In this document: piece by piece, positions 10,921-23,652 of the stretch | Layout: each line of letters begins with the position of its first letter | Numbering within the stretch: position 1 is the stretch's first letter | Source of the DNA: Dendrophyllia cribrosa | Lineage: Eukaryota; Cnidaria; Anthozoa; Scleractinia; Dendrophylliidae | Assembly: GCA_024195265.1 (NCBI GenBank) | Contig: JAJLRJ010000004.1 | Coordinates: 30,155,285 to 30,219,284 of the forward strand | Length of the DNA: 64,000 nt | Direction: 5' to 3' | Program-made: the position numbers and the translations under genes | The notes under the pieces: model-generated | Databases searched by the model: none | What the model saw: only the letters and a program-made list of their open reading frames with translations | Told to the model about the DNA's origin: nothing

Positions 10921-11226
10921 TTTGTAGATTTCCTTGGACACAAATGGAGCAAAATTCGTGACACGTTTCCTTCAAGAAAAGTGAAATTGTTGCAAAAGAG
11001 AAGCTTGTTACAAAAAGAAATTGCCTCGCCTATCTGGCCCAGCTGTGGTATCCTGTAGGCCTCGTGACTCCAACAACCAACAACCATCGAACTAAGAATT
11101 GATTTACAAGAACTATGGAGCGCAGGATATTCGTGGGACGAAATCTTACCTGACGAGATCCAAACGAAATGGATGAAGAATGTCCAAGTACTTAACTAAC
11201 TTCTCAAGGACGAATTCATCAGAAAG
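10921..11226 (+). pseudogene. BEL/Pao linker between RT and RNase H
   Basis: Recognisable pieces (FVDFLGHKWSKIRDT, then LWSAGYSWDEILPDE) are separated by stops and small deletions. This is the thumb and connection region of Pao polyproteins. Confidence 0.6.
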
Positions 11227-12225
11227 TTGAAGCCAGATGATGCCGTTGGATTACCAGAAATCCACGGATTTTGCGACGCAGGAGGGAAAGCCTATGGTTC
11301 AGCCATGTTCCTTAGATGGAAACTTGCAGATGGCAGTTACACTTGTATACCGCTTATGGTTAAAGCAATTGTTTCCCCTTTAAAGAAGAAGTCGATACCA
11401 CGTTTGGAGCTGATGGGATGTCTCTCACTCGCAAGATTATACAGAACATGCAGAGAAGCATTGGAATTCGCGGAAATCAGCAATTGCAAGAAGGTGCTGA
11501 TCGACTCCCAGGTTGTGCTGTCATGGCTAAAAACCTGTCCGCGGAAATTTAAACCGTTTGACTCAGTAAGGGCTGCTGAAATTCAAGAAACCATGGACCC
11601 TCAAGAGTTCAGTTACATCAGATTTGACCATAATCCTGCTGACGCCTTGACGAAAGGAATTCCGCCAGAACAGTTAGGAAAATGGTTCCAAGGACCACAA
11701 TTTCAACAACAACAACAACAACAACAATTTATTTCTCAAATAAGGAATCCAGAAGAAGAATGCCCTAAATTTGAAGAAAATGCGCTGAAGAACAATAAAG
11801 AGTTGTTAGCAGAAATGAAAGCTCCCATTGAAACTAGAGCCGCTATGACCTGCGAAGAAGCAGATTTTTCAGCTGCCCAGAAAGAGTCAAGAGACAATCC
11901 TATCTTAGAACATTTGACGAGAACGTGTTCAACATTCACAAAAGCCAAGAAAACCTTAGCTTACGTACTAAGATTAATCAACAACACAAGGATGAAAACG
12001 AAAAATCGAAATGCAATTTCGCCAATAGAATTGACAGAGTCAGAAATTTGGCTTTTCAAATGGAGCCAGCAAACGATTGACAAAGACAAGCTAGACAAGA
12101 AGTTAATTCCATCGACAGATGATCGAGGAATACTACGCGCACATGGAAGGTTGGAGAACATCAAGATATTACCAGATGAAATGCGCAAGCCTATTATTCT
12201 TCCAAAAAGGCCACCGATTAATTGA
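11227..12225 (+). pseudogene. BEL/Pao RNase H and integrase N-terminal region
   Basis: Longest intact frame in the window (332 residues). The RNase H set is complete: D17 in HGFCDAGG, E61 in RLELMG, D93 in LIDSQVV and D139 in HNPADALTKG. A run of eight Gln at about 158-166 comes from a CAA microsatellite at 11,706-11,728 and is probably a local expansion. The last third, after EEADFSAAQK, is the spacer leading to integrase. RNase H in these elements removes the RNA strand during reverse transcription. It stays open but is embedded in a dead element. Confidence 0.8.
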
Positions 12226-12940
12226 GCTGTTACTCGAACACCTTCATGAAAAGCGAGCACATTGCGGTTACAAAAGCCTTGTTTACGAATCTAGAAGGCG
12301 TTTCTGGATCGTGGGCGTACGACCTGCAAAAAATTGAGAAAAAAAAAACACTGAAGAAGTTGATGGGCCAGGTTCCTAAACTACGCGTTGCAGCAGGGCT
12401 CCCAGCGTTTAGTAACACAACAGTCGACATGTTTGGACCTCTGCAGATCAGACTTGGTCGGAAAACGCTAAAGGAAGCACACGTAATTATATTTACCTGC
12501 ATGACTACAAGAGCGGTTCATCTGGAACTAGTGACAGATAGAGGTACCGACACGTTTCTCATGGCGTTCCGACGATCTGTTTTCCTTAAAGGTCCGATTG
12601 TGGAACAAATTTCATTGGAGCTCAGCACTACCTGAAGTAACTAGTGCAAAAATGGGATATTCCCAGAATCCAGAGTGTTGTCTTAGACGAATTTTCATGT
12701 ACTTTTCAGTAGAATCGGAACGTTCCTTGCGCCAGTCATCAGAACGGAATTGTGGAAAGTCTTATCAAATCAGTACGACAAGCGTTGAAAGTTTCGCTCA
12801 AGCTCAACCAAGCTCTCACAGAAGAACAGTGGAGAACTTATTTAGCAGAAGTCACATGTTTAATAAATCAGCGTGCCCTCTACCCTAGTTCAAAAACGGT
12901 ATTTGGGAGAGTCCGCCCATCACACCAAACGACCTATTAA
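12225..12940 (+). pseudogene. BEL/Pao integrase, frameshifted
   Basis: Three frames carry successive pieces: HLHEKRAHCGYKSL (the two His of the zinc-binding motif) ends near 12,337; VDMFGPLQI with the first catalytic Asp and CMTTRAVHLEL lie in the frame 12,222-12,635; and ESLIKSVRQAL with the likely catalytic Glu lies in the frame 12,752-12,940. The middle catalytic Asp region (about 12,636-12,720) is scrambled. Not functional. Confidence 0.75.
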
Positions 12941-12949
12941 TCGGAAATC

Positions 12950-13310
12950 ATTTTCCACCTCCTCTGCCAGAAGCGGAATCGACAGTTAATCCAAGACATC
13001 TCATGAGAAGTACAGAGAAACGAGTACAAGAGTTTTAAAATTGTTGGATGAAATATTTCGCACCCAATTTGCTGCCAAGAAATAAGTGGTTCAGGAAACG
13101 AGAAAATCTACGAGAATGAGATCTGGTGTTAGAAATCATACCCACTCTTGGGAGAACGTGGAAGATGGGACTTGTACTCGAAACGTATCCTGGTGAAGGC
13201 GGTCTCGTGAGAAAAGCAAAAATTTAAACAGCAACCTCAGTCTATGACCAACCAATTCACAAATTATGCTTAATAACGCCAAAAGAAGAACTAAACAATC
13301 AGTCTTAGCT
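12950..13310 (+). pseudogene. BEL/Pao C-terminal DUF5641-like segment
   Basis: Fragments WFRKRENLRE, DLVLEI, RTWKMGLVLETYPGEGG and VYDQPIHKLC follow each other with stops between. They match the pattern of the DUF5641 tail after Pao integrases, a putative chromatin-binding end. Confidence 0.55.
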
Positions 13311-13385
13311 TAAAGCTTATGTACATTGACTAGCTGCTCAATCTATTTATTCAAAGCGTAATTAGATTTCCGTACTGGGGGAGAG

Positions 13386-13660
13386 TGTTTTCCGCTCCGC
13401 GACGCATATGAGAAATAATTTCGCAAAAGTGTTTCCTAGGGAAGATCTAAACTATCAAAACGCTAGATTAAGCCCTCAACATTATAAGATCACAGAAGAT
13501 AGTCAACCAGAATTGTGAGTATAGCATGGTATATTTAATGTTTTCTTTAGTTAAACATTGTACATAATATCATATTCTTTATTTTTTAAGTTTGACTCTA
13601 CACAAGAATTAAAAGATTCTCAGAGTGCACAAATTGGTGTCTACTCTTCCATATATCCAA
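13386..13660 (+). repeat. Probable start of BEL/Pao 3' LTR
   Basis: A purine tract (ACTGGGGGAGAG) is followed at once by TGTTTTCC, the expected plus-strand primer and LTR start. The right end is not clear because no second LTR is present for comparison. Sequence from 13,665 onward matches 22,893-22,955, so the LTR should end before it. Confidence 0.4.
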
Positions 13661-14033
13661 TTCAGTTCTGATGCATATTGTTTCACGGCAAATTAGCATT
13701 ATTCAGTTTAGATTTTAGGTAAGTATTACTCATAAATATCAATTTTCCTGTTGTATTGTATTAAATGTAATATAACTACAAAAGCGAAACCTCTGGCACC
13801 CAGAACAACTTCAAATTTGCGTTGCTTCAACGGTACGGTATAAACCAAAGATACTAATAACATACATAGTCTTTACTATCAAAGAAAAAACAACCAGGCC
13901 TAAACAACAAAAATTGTAAACACACCAGCTTATTAAGAGGCCGTCTCAACTAAAAGCGTTCCACTCGATCTCGGAGTCAGAAATAGTTTTGCTTCATATT
14001 ATTACCATCAATACTACTATCTAGCCTTGCTAC

Positions 14034-14605
14034 TAAAATGCAGTTGTAATGGGCAGAAAGTTTATTTTACTCCAGTTTCGAGCATTTCAATGCCAGTGTA
14101 CCGTAAGCGACGAAAATATGCTAATTTTGAGTGCCGAGACTCAGGGTTTTTGATGATCGTTTAAAAATACTTCGGGCCACCAACACTTTAACATTTGCAC
14201 TTATTCGGCAGCTTATCGCCTCTTTTTACCGCTTCTGTTTAATTTAGTTTTTTTTCTGATCGTTATCGCTGAGAACTGCAAATGTTCAATTTACTAATTA
14301 AACTATTAAAGGCATATGAACTGCACGACAAAGCGACTTTTAAACTTCTCAAAATTCTCACATGTGGCACCTAGGCAACGAGTATTTTTACCCAAATACT
14401 CGTTCTAGGCAAAGACTAAGAACTTTTTTGTAGTATTATCCAATAAAACTTTTGGCACAATGCGATACTGAGTAATGAGTTTGAACTTAAGTTCGCCATT
14501 TTCTCTTGATGTTGTCTTGCGTGACACAAATGTCTTTTCCAGTCTGATGTCTTGTTGCCGAATTCCTGTCACTTCATTTATCGAGATTTCCGCCTAATTT
14601 AAGTA
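14034..14605 (+). repeat. Inverted-repeat arm, unit A, left
   Basis: This block is repeated as its reverse complement at 26,715-27,275. It runs from ATGCAGTTGTAATGGGC to TTCCGCCTAATTTAAGT. The same facing pair exists in unit B, so it predates the segmental duplication. It carries no coding signal and adjoins a Penelope-like fragment, of which it may be the flank or terminal repeat. Confidence 0.7.
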
Positions 14606-14849
14606 AAATGTAACATACAGTAACGATTTGATAAAAAAGCAAGGCTGATTCACGGTACGGAAACGACTATATCTTTCTTCTTCAGGGTTCTACAGATAAT
14701 AACTCGTAAGGCCAAAAAAAAACGTTACAATTTAAAATTTGAAAGGGTCGTTATTATTTTTTTTAATTTGAAAGGGGGCGGGGGATTAAATATGATATGA
14801 CTGTCAGAACTGGAACTCTTTGTGACCTCATACGCATGATTCTTACGAT

Positions 14850-15535
14850 GAACAACTTCTCATTGAACGATAAACACTATTTACCGATGCATCAATAAAC
14901 GTCGCTTTCCTTAACCAAGAAATAAAATGCGTTCACAACATTACACGTACCGAAGTTATTGCACCAAAAGACACTTCTGGAACTAACCAACACAAACGAG
15001 TACCCCTTGTTATCACGTATAATCCAGCTCTTTGCACCATATCAGCCATTATTCAAAAGCACTTAAACATCTTGTCTATATCTCCCGGCTACGCTAGCGT
15101 TTTCAAAGCTCCACCCATTGTTGCTTTCCGACGAACTAACAATCTTACGAAGCTCCAAACTACGTAATCCTTCACAAAATAACCAACCCCGCGGTATCTT
15201 TTCAATGTTACAGCAACTGCTTGACATGCAACTACATAACGGACAGATTGGACTTACCAATTATACATTTCATTCTACCGGTAAAACAAGACGTATTAAT
15301 CATTTCATCGACTGCAACCAGGCTAAAAACGTTATTTACATGGTACAAATAATGCAATCGTTGTCACAAGCAATACATTGGAGAAACCAAACGACGACTT
15401 AAGACTCTTCAATGAACATCGTAGACCAGTTAACAAACAGACTAACATCTCTAAACCTACTGCAGTCTCAGAACATTTTCTTTCTAGCGAACATACCACT
15501 ACGCGTATTCGCGAATTAAAAATGAACAATAATAA
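14850..15535 (+). pseudogene. Penelope-like linker and GIY-YIG fragment, unit A
   Basis: Pieces in shifting frames read KRVPLVITYNPAL, IIQKHLNILSISPGY, FKAPPIVAF, then NVIYMVQ and, in another frame, KQYIGETKRRL and FNEHRRPVNKQTN. This is the linker and GIY-YIG endonuclease of a Penelope-like element different from the one at 5.7 kb. A frame-breaking insertion between NVIYMVQ and the YIGET motif occurs in the unit B copy too, so it was dead before the duplication; the unit A copy has one more lost base (15,400). An AAT/AAC-rich tail follows at 15,520-15,580. Confidence 0.7.
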
Positions 15536-15699
15536 TAGTAGCAATAATAATGACAACAATAATGACGATGATAACAATCAAAACATTTTCATAGAAACTG
15601 TGCTTATTAATTTTTTTTTACTATTCGACAGCTGCATTGTTTTTCCCCAAATTTTGTCTTTTACTTATGACAAGTGGTTATTACATTAGCACAGTGAGT

Positions 15700-18690
15700 T
15701 TTCAACTAAACATTTTCGAATTAAAAATGTCTCTCTTTCCCCTAACCATCAATCTCGTGATCAAATATAAGTTTTAAACAAATTGTACGATTTTCTTTTT
15801 ATGATATGTTAATCAACTTTCTTACCTTGACCACGGCAGTTTAGGTATAAAGCGTCGCTGGTTCAAGCTTGACACTGGGTATACGATGAGCTCTGGCCGA
15901 AGTGTTGTATCAAGTGAACATTTTCTGTTAGGTCTTCTTTTTTATGGCACACGTTGGACGCCTGCTTATTGTTCAATTGTGGAACACATTAAGGGTTACG
16001 AGTGACCAGGAGGTCATCAGGCCATTTCTTTGGGACACGTTAAGGGGTTACCATGAGGTCACTCCAGCTGAATGCCATGAATTAATTACTTCACGAGGTC
16101 ATTTTATGAACGGACATTTGAACACCAGCTTATTGTTTAATTTTGGCACACGTTAGGGGGCAGGGGTCATTCCTATTCATTCCATGAGGTCATTCCTAAG
16201 GTTCACTAAACCCTTGAAGTAAAATTGATTGCTTCATTTGGTCTACCGAAAGAAAAATATCGTACGAGATTACCGTGGAAAGATTCCTTTTGGTCTAGAA
16301 AGCCAACATCGATCATTGCAAACAGAAGGTGAATAAAAGTCAATTATTTTTTCTGAAGCATCTCAGCGGGCCGGAATCCTAAATCCTTGAATCTGATTGG
16401 CTAATAACGCGGGCTCCGGCGGTCCGGATTTTCCCATCCTGATCTCGCGCACAGACCGGTCCTAATTTTACAGAAAACTTTTTTAAGGTTACTGTGAACT
16501 TTCGAGGGTGCCTTCCGGAAATCTTTCGTACGCGCGCTTTTTTTAACGAAACCCCCAAAAAATCTATGTATCACTGTAAAGCTAGTAAATTGTAGATTCC
16601 TTTTTTCGTTAAGGTAAGCGTGCGCGAGCCTTAAACGCAAAACCGACGGTGTTTGCTTCACTAAATTACCAGCATCCCGCGTGTTAGCGCGAAAATCAAA
16701 ACAAACTGGTCCATGTCACTTAAGAGTTAATAGCCTAATAAAGTGTGTGAGGCTTTCTCAATCATGATTAGAATTTATACTGGCCAACTTTCGTGAAAAT
16801 CTGAGAAATCTACATACCCTATTAATTCATTTAAACAGAGACCATTATCGCAAAATCATACCTCGAGTTTTTAGCCTCGAAAAATTTTCACAATTTTCGC
16901 ACCTCATCAAAGCGGCTGTCATCGTGGTCGTGCCGCCAACCAATAAAATGCAACACAGAACACCCCGAAGAGTATCCACACACGGCAGTGTATGTGAATT
17001 CGGTTAACCGCCGATTTAAGTCGACCTATTACCACTTTCCGTGATGCATTGAGGGCGTTCTTGGATTTCATGGTCCATGAAAAACCGTTTTGTGGCGGGG
17101 AAGTTTGATTCCATGGCGGTTATTATGTTTTTGTCTCGGACTGTGCTAGAATTAAAACTGAGCATCTCACTTCAAACACTTCAAACTCTCAGAACACCAA
17201 GAACAAGATATCAAGTAAATTCTTGTTGAAAGAATAAACCACAATCAGTTTTTAGCAAATTTTCCAAAACACATTGAACGAACTTTAAAAAATTTGCCAA
17301 CGATTTTTTCATCCTGACCATCTGTAGTCAGGGAAACTAAAGCAATTTTAAACAAAACTGGACCATTATTTTTGCGTTTCTACTGGTTTAAATATGTCTT
17401 TTAGCTTTTTAAAATATAGCACTAAAAATGGTGACATAGCCCTTTTAACTCCAATATGATTTCTTTCAAATATCTAGTTCATATTCAAGGAATTGCATCT
17501 TGTGTTTGTATGTTTTCTTTTATTGTCCATCGTTACTAGTACCGTACTAGTTAGAAAACGGTTTTCTAAGCAACGTCGCCGAAGGCTAGAGGCGGCTGTC
17601 AAGAAACGAGAACCTTCAGAAGGTTTGGCTCAGAAATTCGGTCCGCGTCAGTCGACGTGAAAATGTTTGCGATGCGATCTTTTGAAGCGGAGGAAACTAC
17701 ATACCTCGGTGACTGGAGCTACACAAAGGCGGGTTCAGAGCGGCCGCAGACAAAATGTGAAACATGTACGGGCTTTTGATATCTAACATATCTAATGTCG
17801 AACGAAATTTCAAACGCAGTGTTTATTTCTTCCTCGAGATGAGAGGCCAAAATTTCACTTCGCGAGAGATTGCATTTATCTGGATCCAAATCAAATAAAC
17901 AATGTGCAGTGAATCACGGTAGGTGACAATGGGTTTTTATGGAGTTATACAAAGTGTAAAAATCATGGAAAAAACGGCGAAGTTTCGCGCAACTGCAAAC
18001 CCAAACGAGCGGAAAGAACGTAATGAAAACGCAGCTCGTAGAAACGAGCGAAAAGGGCCAGTGAGAGTTTTCAATTGGGCTTTTTCTCTTCGCCGCGGTT
18101 CTTTTCACTCGTCATCTCTACAATTTTACCAACCAAAAATTTCCACTTAGTTTTGATGGTCAAATTGCAAATTGTCAGGAATAACAAGAAGCGTAGACGA
18201 CCGTGTGAAACATGGAAATATGCTATATGACGCTACAAAAGCTACCAAAGCGAAAGTGATTTTTTAATTAAGCCAGATAAAATATTTAACGACACAAACA
18301 AACTGACCAATGAAGAAAACCAGCAAAGTTTCACCATCATCGGCTGACATACAAAGATCCAAAAACGCGCTAAAGATCTTAAACACGCTTGAGCGAGCAA
18401 AAAGACACAATGGAATAGAGATTAAACTAAGTGGGAGGAGAAATCAGCTGTAAAATTAAAGGTCTACTGAGGGAAAATCATCTTACAAGTCATATGAGAT
18501 TCCTTTGTGTTACCGTCGAAAGATTCATTGGTCTAGAAAGCCAAAATCGATCATTGCAAACAGAGGGTGAATAAAAGTCAATTCTTATATTGCTACCTCT
18601 TGCGGCTTCTATTTTTGTCGTTTATATTTATTAAGTTCCACATTATTACACGCGACGTTTAGTTTCTTTAGACTTTAAATTCACCACTGG
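15700..18690. other. Unit A private DNA, no gene recognised
   Basis: There is no counterpart in unit B. At 15,940-16,200 a degenerate repeat recurs three or four times (TTGGCACACGTTAGGGGGC and GGGACACGTTAAGGGG variants with GAGGTCAT boxes). A direct repeat of about 80 bases (GGTCTAGAAAGCCAACATCG) lies at 16,268-16,350 and 18,507-18,585. GC-rich patches occur at 16,370-16,690 and 17,560-17,770. No credible open frame. Confidence 0.5.
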
Positions 18691-18699
18691 TTGTTCAGT

Positions 18700-18831
18700 G
18701 TATATGTTGTATTTTATCCTCGGTTCAATTTTTATTTTCCATTGTTTTATATTCATTATCATATATTACCATAGAAAAGAACAATGAAAAATAAAAATTG
18801 AACCAAGGATAAAATTGAACTACAACATATA
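18700..18831. repeat. Foldback of 132 bp
   Basis: Arms of about 48 bases begin GTATATGTTGTATTTTATCC and face TACAACATATAC across a short AT-rich loop. Probably a MITE; no sister copy to test it against. Confidence 0.65.
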
Positions 18832-18914
18832 CAAAGACACGATGTTTCCTCTCACGCGAAAACGTTTAATGTGACTGGATTGTCCAGAAGCTGAATTTGT
18901 TGGGATGGCTTTTA

Positions 18915-19115
18915 CAGTGAAACTACCTCAACCGGGGCCACCCGAGGACTTTCAGCCAATCAGAGACCGATTCTTAAACAAAGAATTTGGCTTGCGGACC
19001 TCACGGGAAACTGTATCATTATTTGATTGGCTAATTTCGATCCTAAATTTCTGGCCGTCTTCGAAAACTTTGCGCGTTTTCTTTACAACTAAATTGCAAA
19101 AGCTATTGATTTAAC
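18915..19115. mobile_element. Half copy of a pogo-like MITE
   Basis: Starts TA-CAGTGAAACTACCTCAACC and runs as far as AAAAGCTATTGATTT. The same sequence, reversed, is the right half of the element at 19,444-19,781. The open frame through it is repeated in the other copy only because the DNA is repeated. Confidence 0.6.
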
Positions 19116-19443
19116 AGCAGAATGTAGTTTAGTCATTAGAGAAATTCATTCGGGAAATGAAATCTTCACGCAACATTGAGCGGCTTTCCTGCGATTTTTT
19201 CTCTTCGATTGCTATAAAACTATTTCTACGGAAATGGAAATAAAACGCTTTTTATTTCGAACGAGAAGCTTACGAATTTCGTACATTAACGACATGTAAT
19301 AACGTTACTGCCGTAATAACATACAGTATAAAAACTGAACACTTGTCTTGTTGACATAGAAACATCCCAGCCGCTTACCAGGATGATTTTTTCCGATACG
19401 CAAGCGCTTCCGATAACGGGAATAATTTCTTGTTGTAGAAGTA

Positions 19444-19781
19444 CACTGGAATCCCGATTTTCGAAACTCCCGGTTATTCGAACCAAAACTTGTTTCCCGT
19501 GGATTTGATTTCAGTCAATACCACCTTCGGTTTTTCGAACCAATTTCCGTTTGAAAAATCGGGATGCTGCTGTAAAATCGTCAAAATCAATAGCTTTTGT
19601 AATTTAGCCGTAAAGAAAACGCGCAAAGTTTTCGAAGACGGCCAGAAATTTAGGATCGAAATTAGCCAATCAAATAATGATACAGTTTCCCGTGAGGTCC
19701 GCATGCCAAATTCTTTGTTTAAGAATCGGTCTCTGATTGGCTGAACGTCCTCGGGTGGCCCCGGTTGAGGTAGTTTCACTG
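19444..19781. mobile_element. pogo-like MITE
   Basis: Flanked by TA on both sides; ends are CACTGGAATCCCGATTTTCG and, reversed, CAGTGAAACTACCTCAACC. TA target duplication and CAGTG-type ends containing TTCGAA and CGGTTATTCGAACC boxes fit the Tc1/mariner-pogo group. Non-autonomous. Confidence 0.55.
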
Positions 19782-20141
19782 TAAGTTCTAATAGAGAAAG
19801 GAAAATTAACCGTCGCCAGTGTGTTCACTTTCTGACGTTGTTGTTTCTTATGGAACGGCAAAGAAATGTACCAAAATGAAAACGCACGTGCAGAGGACTT
19901 TTTTCGCTTATAAATTGATTAAACCTTTTGTTTTGTGCCGTTCTCGCTGCCGTCGCCGTCGTAGGCCTTGTTTTCACGAGCTATTTTTCAAGTCGCTGAG
20001 CGAGTGACAGTCGGAAACCGAAAACGGTTGCTTGTCCAACTCGCTTAAAGTTAGCGAGTAGGCGAACTTCAAAAGAATTCTAATTGAATTTAAGCCACCA
20101 AACCAGGTCGCTTAAGCTTGTCGGCAATTAATTTCGGCCAA

Positions 20142-20501
20142 TCACATTTCGCGCCAGCGTGCAATCAACCGATAAGTGCATCTCAGAGGTGATATAATTT
20201 GCATTTGCAATTTTGCATTTTTCCACCGTCTTGAAACCCGAAAATGTTCACGCCATAGGTCGTCTTCATATTGGTTTAGAACCATGTGTTCGAACCAAAA
20301 CTGCTGCCGCTCCAAAACCCAAACAGATTTCCTTCTTCGACAGACATTTAATCTTCTAACATCATTTGGAACAAACTGACTTCGATTCTTCAGTCTTCTT
20401 CTACTACTTCGAATAGCAAGCAACTTGAGCCTTTGCTGAAACCTTCTCCTCCTTCGATCTTGGAACAAGCGTGATAGCACACCAATAAACATAAGAATCA
20501 T
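20142..20501 (-). pseudogene. PIF/Harbinger-like transposase N-terminal fragment
   Basis: The frame contains FWFEHMVLNQYEDDLWREHF followed by RVSRR, the pattern of the W...Y.DD.W...FR.SR box that opens Harbinger nuclease genes. Upstream lies an arginine-rich stretch (RRRRRFQQRLKLLAI). The frame stops at 20,142 soon after the box, before the catalytic domain, and I find no continuation. Assignment rests on this one motif. Confidence 0.45.
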
Positions 20502-21436
20502 ATATTTGCAAGCGTCTCTGTTTCCCCGCCATCTTTCTTGTTATTCCGCGAATAACACAGATACCACACAGCTCTAAACAACCTCTAATCAACCTCTAAT
20601 TTCATTGGACCTGTGAATAACAAGAGACAAACATCAAGAAAAATGAATAAAGCTCTGTCCGTTAAAACGACGGGGGTTACAACTCTAACAAACGCTGTTT
20701 GAGCAATACTGTGTGTAACTGAAAGTTGTCCCGAAAATTTTAAATATCTTCCCGATTTTTTCGGAGACATTCCGCAAAAATTTCACTCGACAAACTTCCC
20801 GAAATTTTAACAACATTATATCTGGTTTCCCCGAAAATTCCCGGCAAAATCTTCAGATTCCTGGAAGAATTTTGTTTTTCTCCCGAAACAGACCTGCTTA
20901 GAGTTGTCACCCACCGTAAAACGCATAAATTTTTTAAGCTGCTATACGCGGTCGGTAAACAAATCAACTCAAGGAATGTATAGCGAGAAAAACCGCCTCG
21001 TGAAAACACAGATGCGGTTGCTTATGTTCGCTATTGTGAACCTTATGACACATCATGCTGAGGATCTCGGCTGAAAAAAAAAACGAAGAAAATTAATAAG
21101 CGTCCCGTCGAAGCAGTGCTGATAAGTAAAGTATTACCTTTTCATTCAGCTCGGCCTACAAGCTGATCAGCAATTTCTCTTCATCTTGCATCCACTTGTA
21201 GTGTCCGCTTGCGAAGTGTTCGCTTGGGTTTGACTGTACAATTGGTTTCCACTCACAAACGGGGATATAAGTATTGAGGATATTTGGCGTTATCAGCGAA
21301 ATAAGCGGGTAATTGCAAATAATTGTCAGGATTATAAATTCCACGTCCGACCATGACAAAAGCGCGAACAGAAGCAACCACAGGTCGATTCCTCAACGAC
21401 AAAATATAAGCATTTGTGTGGGATTTTATTGCGAGT
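20502..21436. other. No gene recognised
   Basis: Contains a short stretch rich in CCCGAAAATT and TTCCCGAAATTTT variants (20,725-20,890). Otherwise featureless to me. Confidence 0.4.
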
Positions 21437-21702
21437 TTGATAAAATATCAAAATTTTATATAAACAGCCATTAAAGTGTTCATACCTCATTAAATAAGGT
21501 CTATCTGTTGTTTCTTGGCGGCGTTTCGGCTTCTGAACGGCATTTTCGTGAGTTTTGGTTTTTCTGGTTTGACTTTAAAAAAAAAAAACTCGCTAAAATG
21601 CCGTTTAGAAGCCATATTAAAAGCCGCCAAGAAACAACAGATAGACATCATTCAATAAGGTATGAACACTTTAATGCCTATTTATTTTGATATTTTATCA
21701 AA
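21437..21702. mobile_element. Foldback element of about 266 bp
   Basis: Long arms face each other: GATAAAATATCAAAATTTTA at the left end and TTTTGATATTTTATC at the right, with inner blocks GTTTCTTGGCGGC and GCCGCCAAGAAAC. The loop holds an A run. Non-coding. Confidence 0.75.
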
Positions 21703-22890
21703 CCCAAGAAAAAATCCCATACAAATCGTAGTCTCGGTTCCCTGTGAAGCAACCCGCGCGCAAATGTTCTGTTTTGTCTTTCACTGACAAGCGTTGACAG
21801 TTACCGCTGTGATTCCTATTGTTGAGCTCAACTTTTCTGAAATCTACCTGCCCCACCCAAGCACTACGGCGCCTCTGATAATTCAAGTGTAGAATTCTTT
21901 CTGAACTTCATGTTTACTTATTGTTAAAATAAATCTTGAATGAAACTAAAAATAATAATCGAAGTTAAAGACGGTTGGGAAAGGTAGGCAGCAGAAAAAC
22001 AAATTTAGCCCTTACTTTGAAGTTTGTTGTAGCATTCAGTAGCAGTGCGTTTTGCTGTTTGAACGATATGCGTTAGGCATGGGTCGCACTTGGCAAATAT
22101 TTGCGAGAATTTGATTACTTTGCGGTAAAAATCTGTCAATAAAACACTTTTTCTAGTGCCAAAATTTGTAAAAATCGGTAGAAATGTGCGTGACTACTTC
22201 ACTTGGGACTCTTGTTTACATTTCGGGAGTAAGCAGCGAAAAAAGAACGACTGTTTCTCAGTCTTTTACATAAAATAAATCACGTTTATCATTCCCTCGC
22301 CTTGAAGTCAAAGCCAATAATTATCTTGCCGTTCACCGTTCCAAATTTTTCTTCTGCCGTTCAGCAGTTCATGTAACCGCCTTTAAAACGGCTCAGCCAC
22401 CCGTCAAGTACCCGTGAATACGCTAAGCGTAGTGAACGGGTTATCGCAGACGGTGGCAAATATGCCAATGAGCACTCGCTCTCTCCTTCCATCAGTTGTA
22501 AACTTTTTCTCACGTGATGTTTTAAGTTAGTTTTGTTACGAATGCGTTGCGTAACAAGAGCAACGTGAATCCACTGATCACAATAACTTATTTATTGTAA
22601 ACGAATATGAACAACAATAAGCTTAGAACCGGCGAGTCGCAAATACCACGTAGAACTGCGAACGTAACACAAATCGGCAAGCGAACGTAAATATCTCGAA
22701 CGAAGAAAGTTCCTTAGGACCGATGGAAGAATCCATGCACGAAAAGTCCCAAGGCTTCTGGTGCTGCACGGCAAACGTTGAAAAACTCGACAAACGTCAA
22801 CATCGAAGCATGCACAATCCAAATGTGAGGTAGGAAGGCCAGGTCACCTGGCATGACTTACTCGCATCCGGAAATTTTTATTCCCTATTG
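21703..22890. other. No gene recognised
   Basis: A stretch without convincing frames or repeats. CpG-containing patches occur at 22,380-22,450 and 22,620-22,800. Confidence 0.4.
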
Positions 22891-22892
22891 TC

Positions 22893-23564
22893 CTGGTGCA
22901 TACTGTTTCACGGCAAATTAGCATTATTCATTTTAGATTTTAGGCTAAGTTTACGAAATAAATACGGGGTATCTTTGGGTCTCTTAGGGTAACCGAATAT
23001 CCTAATAAAGACGGAAATTCAAGAAGTTCAGGCCTTACATCATCCTCTGGCTGCTTAGGAACAGGATCACAAAGCCACGGAAGATTCTGTTTTAGAGAAG
23101 TGGTCATTACTAAACTGGCACTAAAGTTTACTCAGGGAGGACACACCCTTTTTTAGGGTACGGAGCTTATACACGACTGACCACCTGTCTGATAAGCCTC
23201 ATGGAAAAATATACTAGCCTAAAAATAAGATTGGACTGCAATATTCTGTTTGAATGAAACATCACATGGAGGTTTTAATGTTTTTGTCAGTTCTTTCTTC
23301 TGATAGAGTGAGGGATTTCGGGGAGGGCGGTGGAGGAAGATATTACCTGTCAATATAATAATTTTAGTCGTTTCCTTAAAAAAAATCCTAAATCCTAAAT
23401 CCTAAAAAAAGGGTAGGAAAAATCAAGGGCTGTAAATGTGGCGAATGTCTCTGATTTTGTGTATTCCAATTTCTTTTAATTTGTGCAAAAATGCAAAATG
23501 CGATACAGTGTAAGGGGTCGTCGACATATTCACAAGTTCCCCGCTTAACGTCCACTGGACGTTT
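22893..23564. repeat. Unit A segment paired with 54,325-55,235
   Basis: Close match to unit B. The TA at 23,003-23,004 is the empty site for the MITE sitting at 54,367-54,717. Also, 22,893-22,955 matches 13,665-13,725 after the BEL/Pao element. A run of 17 G follows at 23,565-23,581. No coding sequence. Confidence 0.65.
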
Positions 23565-23652
23565 GGGGGGGGGGGGGGGGGAGGGGTAGGGAGAGTCGAG
23601 ATTTGGACGTTAGCGCGGGCATTTGGAGCAAGTACGAAATTGTTAGTTTTTA

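Larger units (their letters stand above)
9640..13670 (+). mobile_element. BEL/Pao LTR retrotransposon, 5'-truncated and decayed
   Basis: The order protease-like domain, reverse transcriptase, RNase H, integrase, C-terminal DUF5641-like segment, polypurine tract and 3' LTR start is that of Pao/BEL elements. The 5' LTR and gag are missing; unit A homology stops at about 9,640. At least five frameshifts or stops break the frame. Unit B lacks it (homology ends at about 44,645). It is therefore an insertion specific to unit A. Confidence 0.85.

Noticed and set aside
15378..15689. Asn/Asp/Ser-rich forward frame
   Set aside because: The Asn run is an AAT/GAC microsatellite tail after the Penelope-like fragment; the front part is GIY-YIG in a shifted frame.
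18905..19779. Two similar small proteins on opposite strands (69 and 101 residues)
   Set aside because: Their similarity comes from two inverted copies of one MITE; the frames begin near its terminal repeat and match no family.
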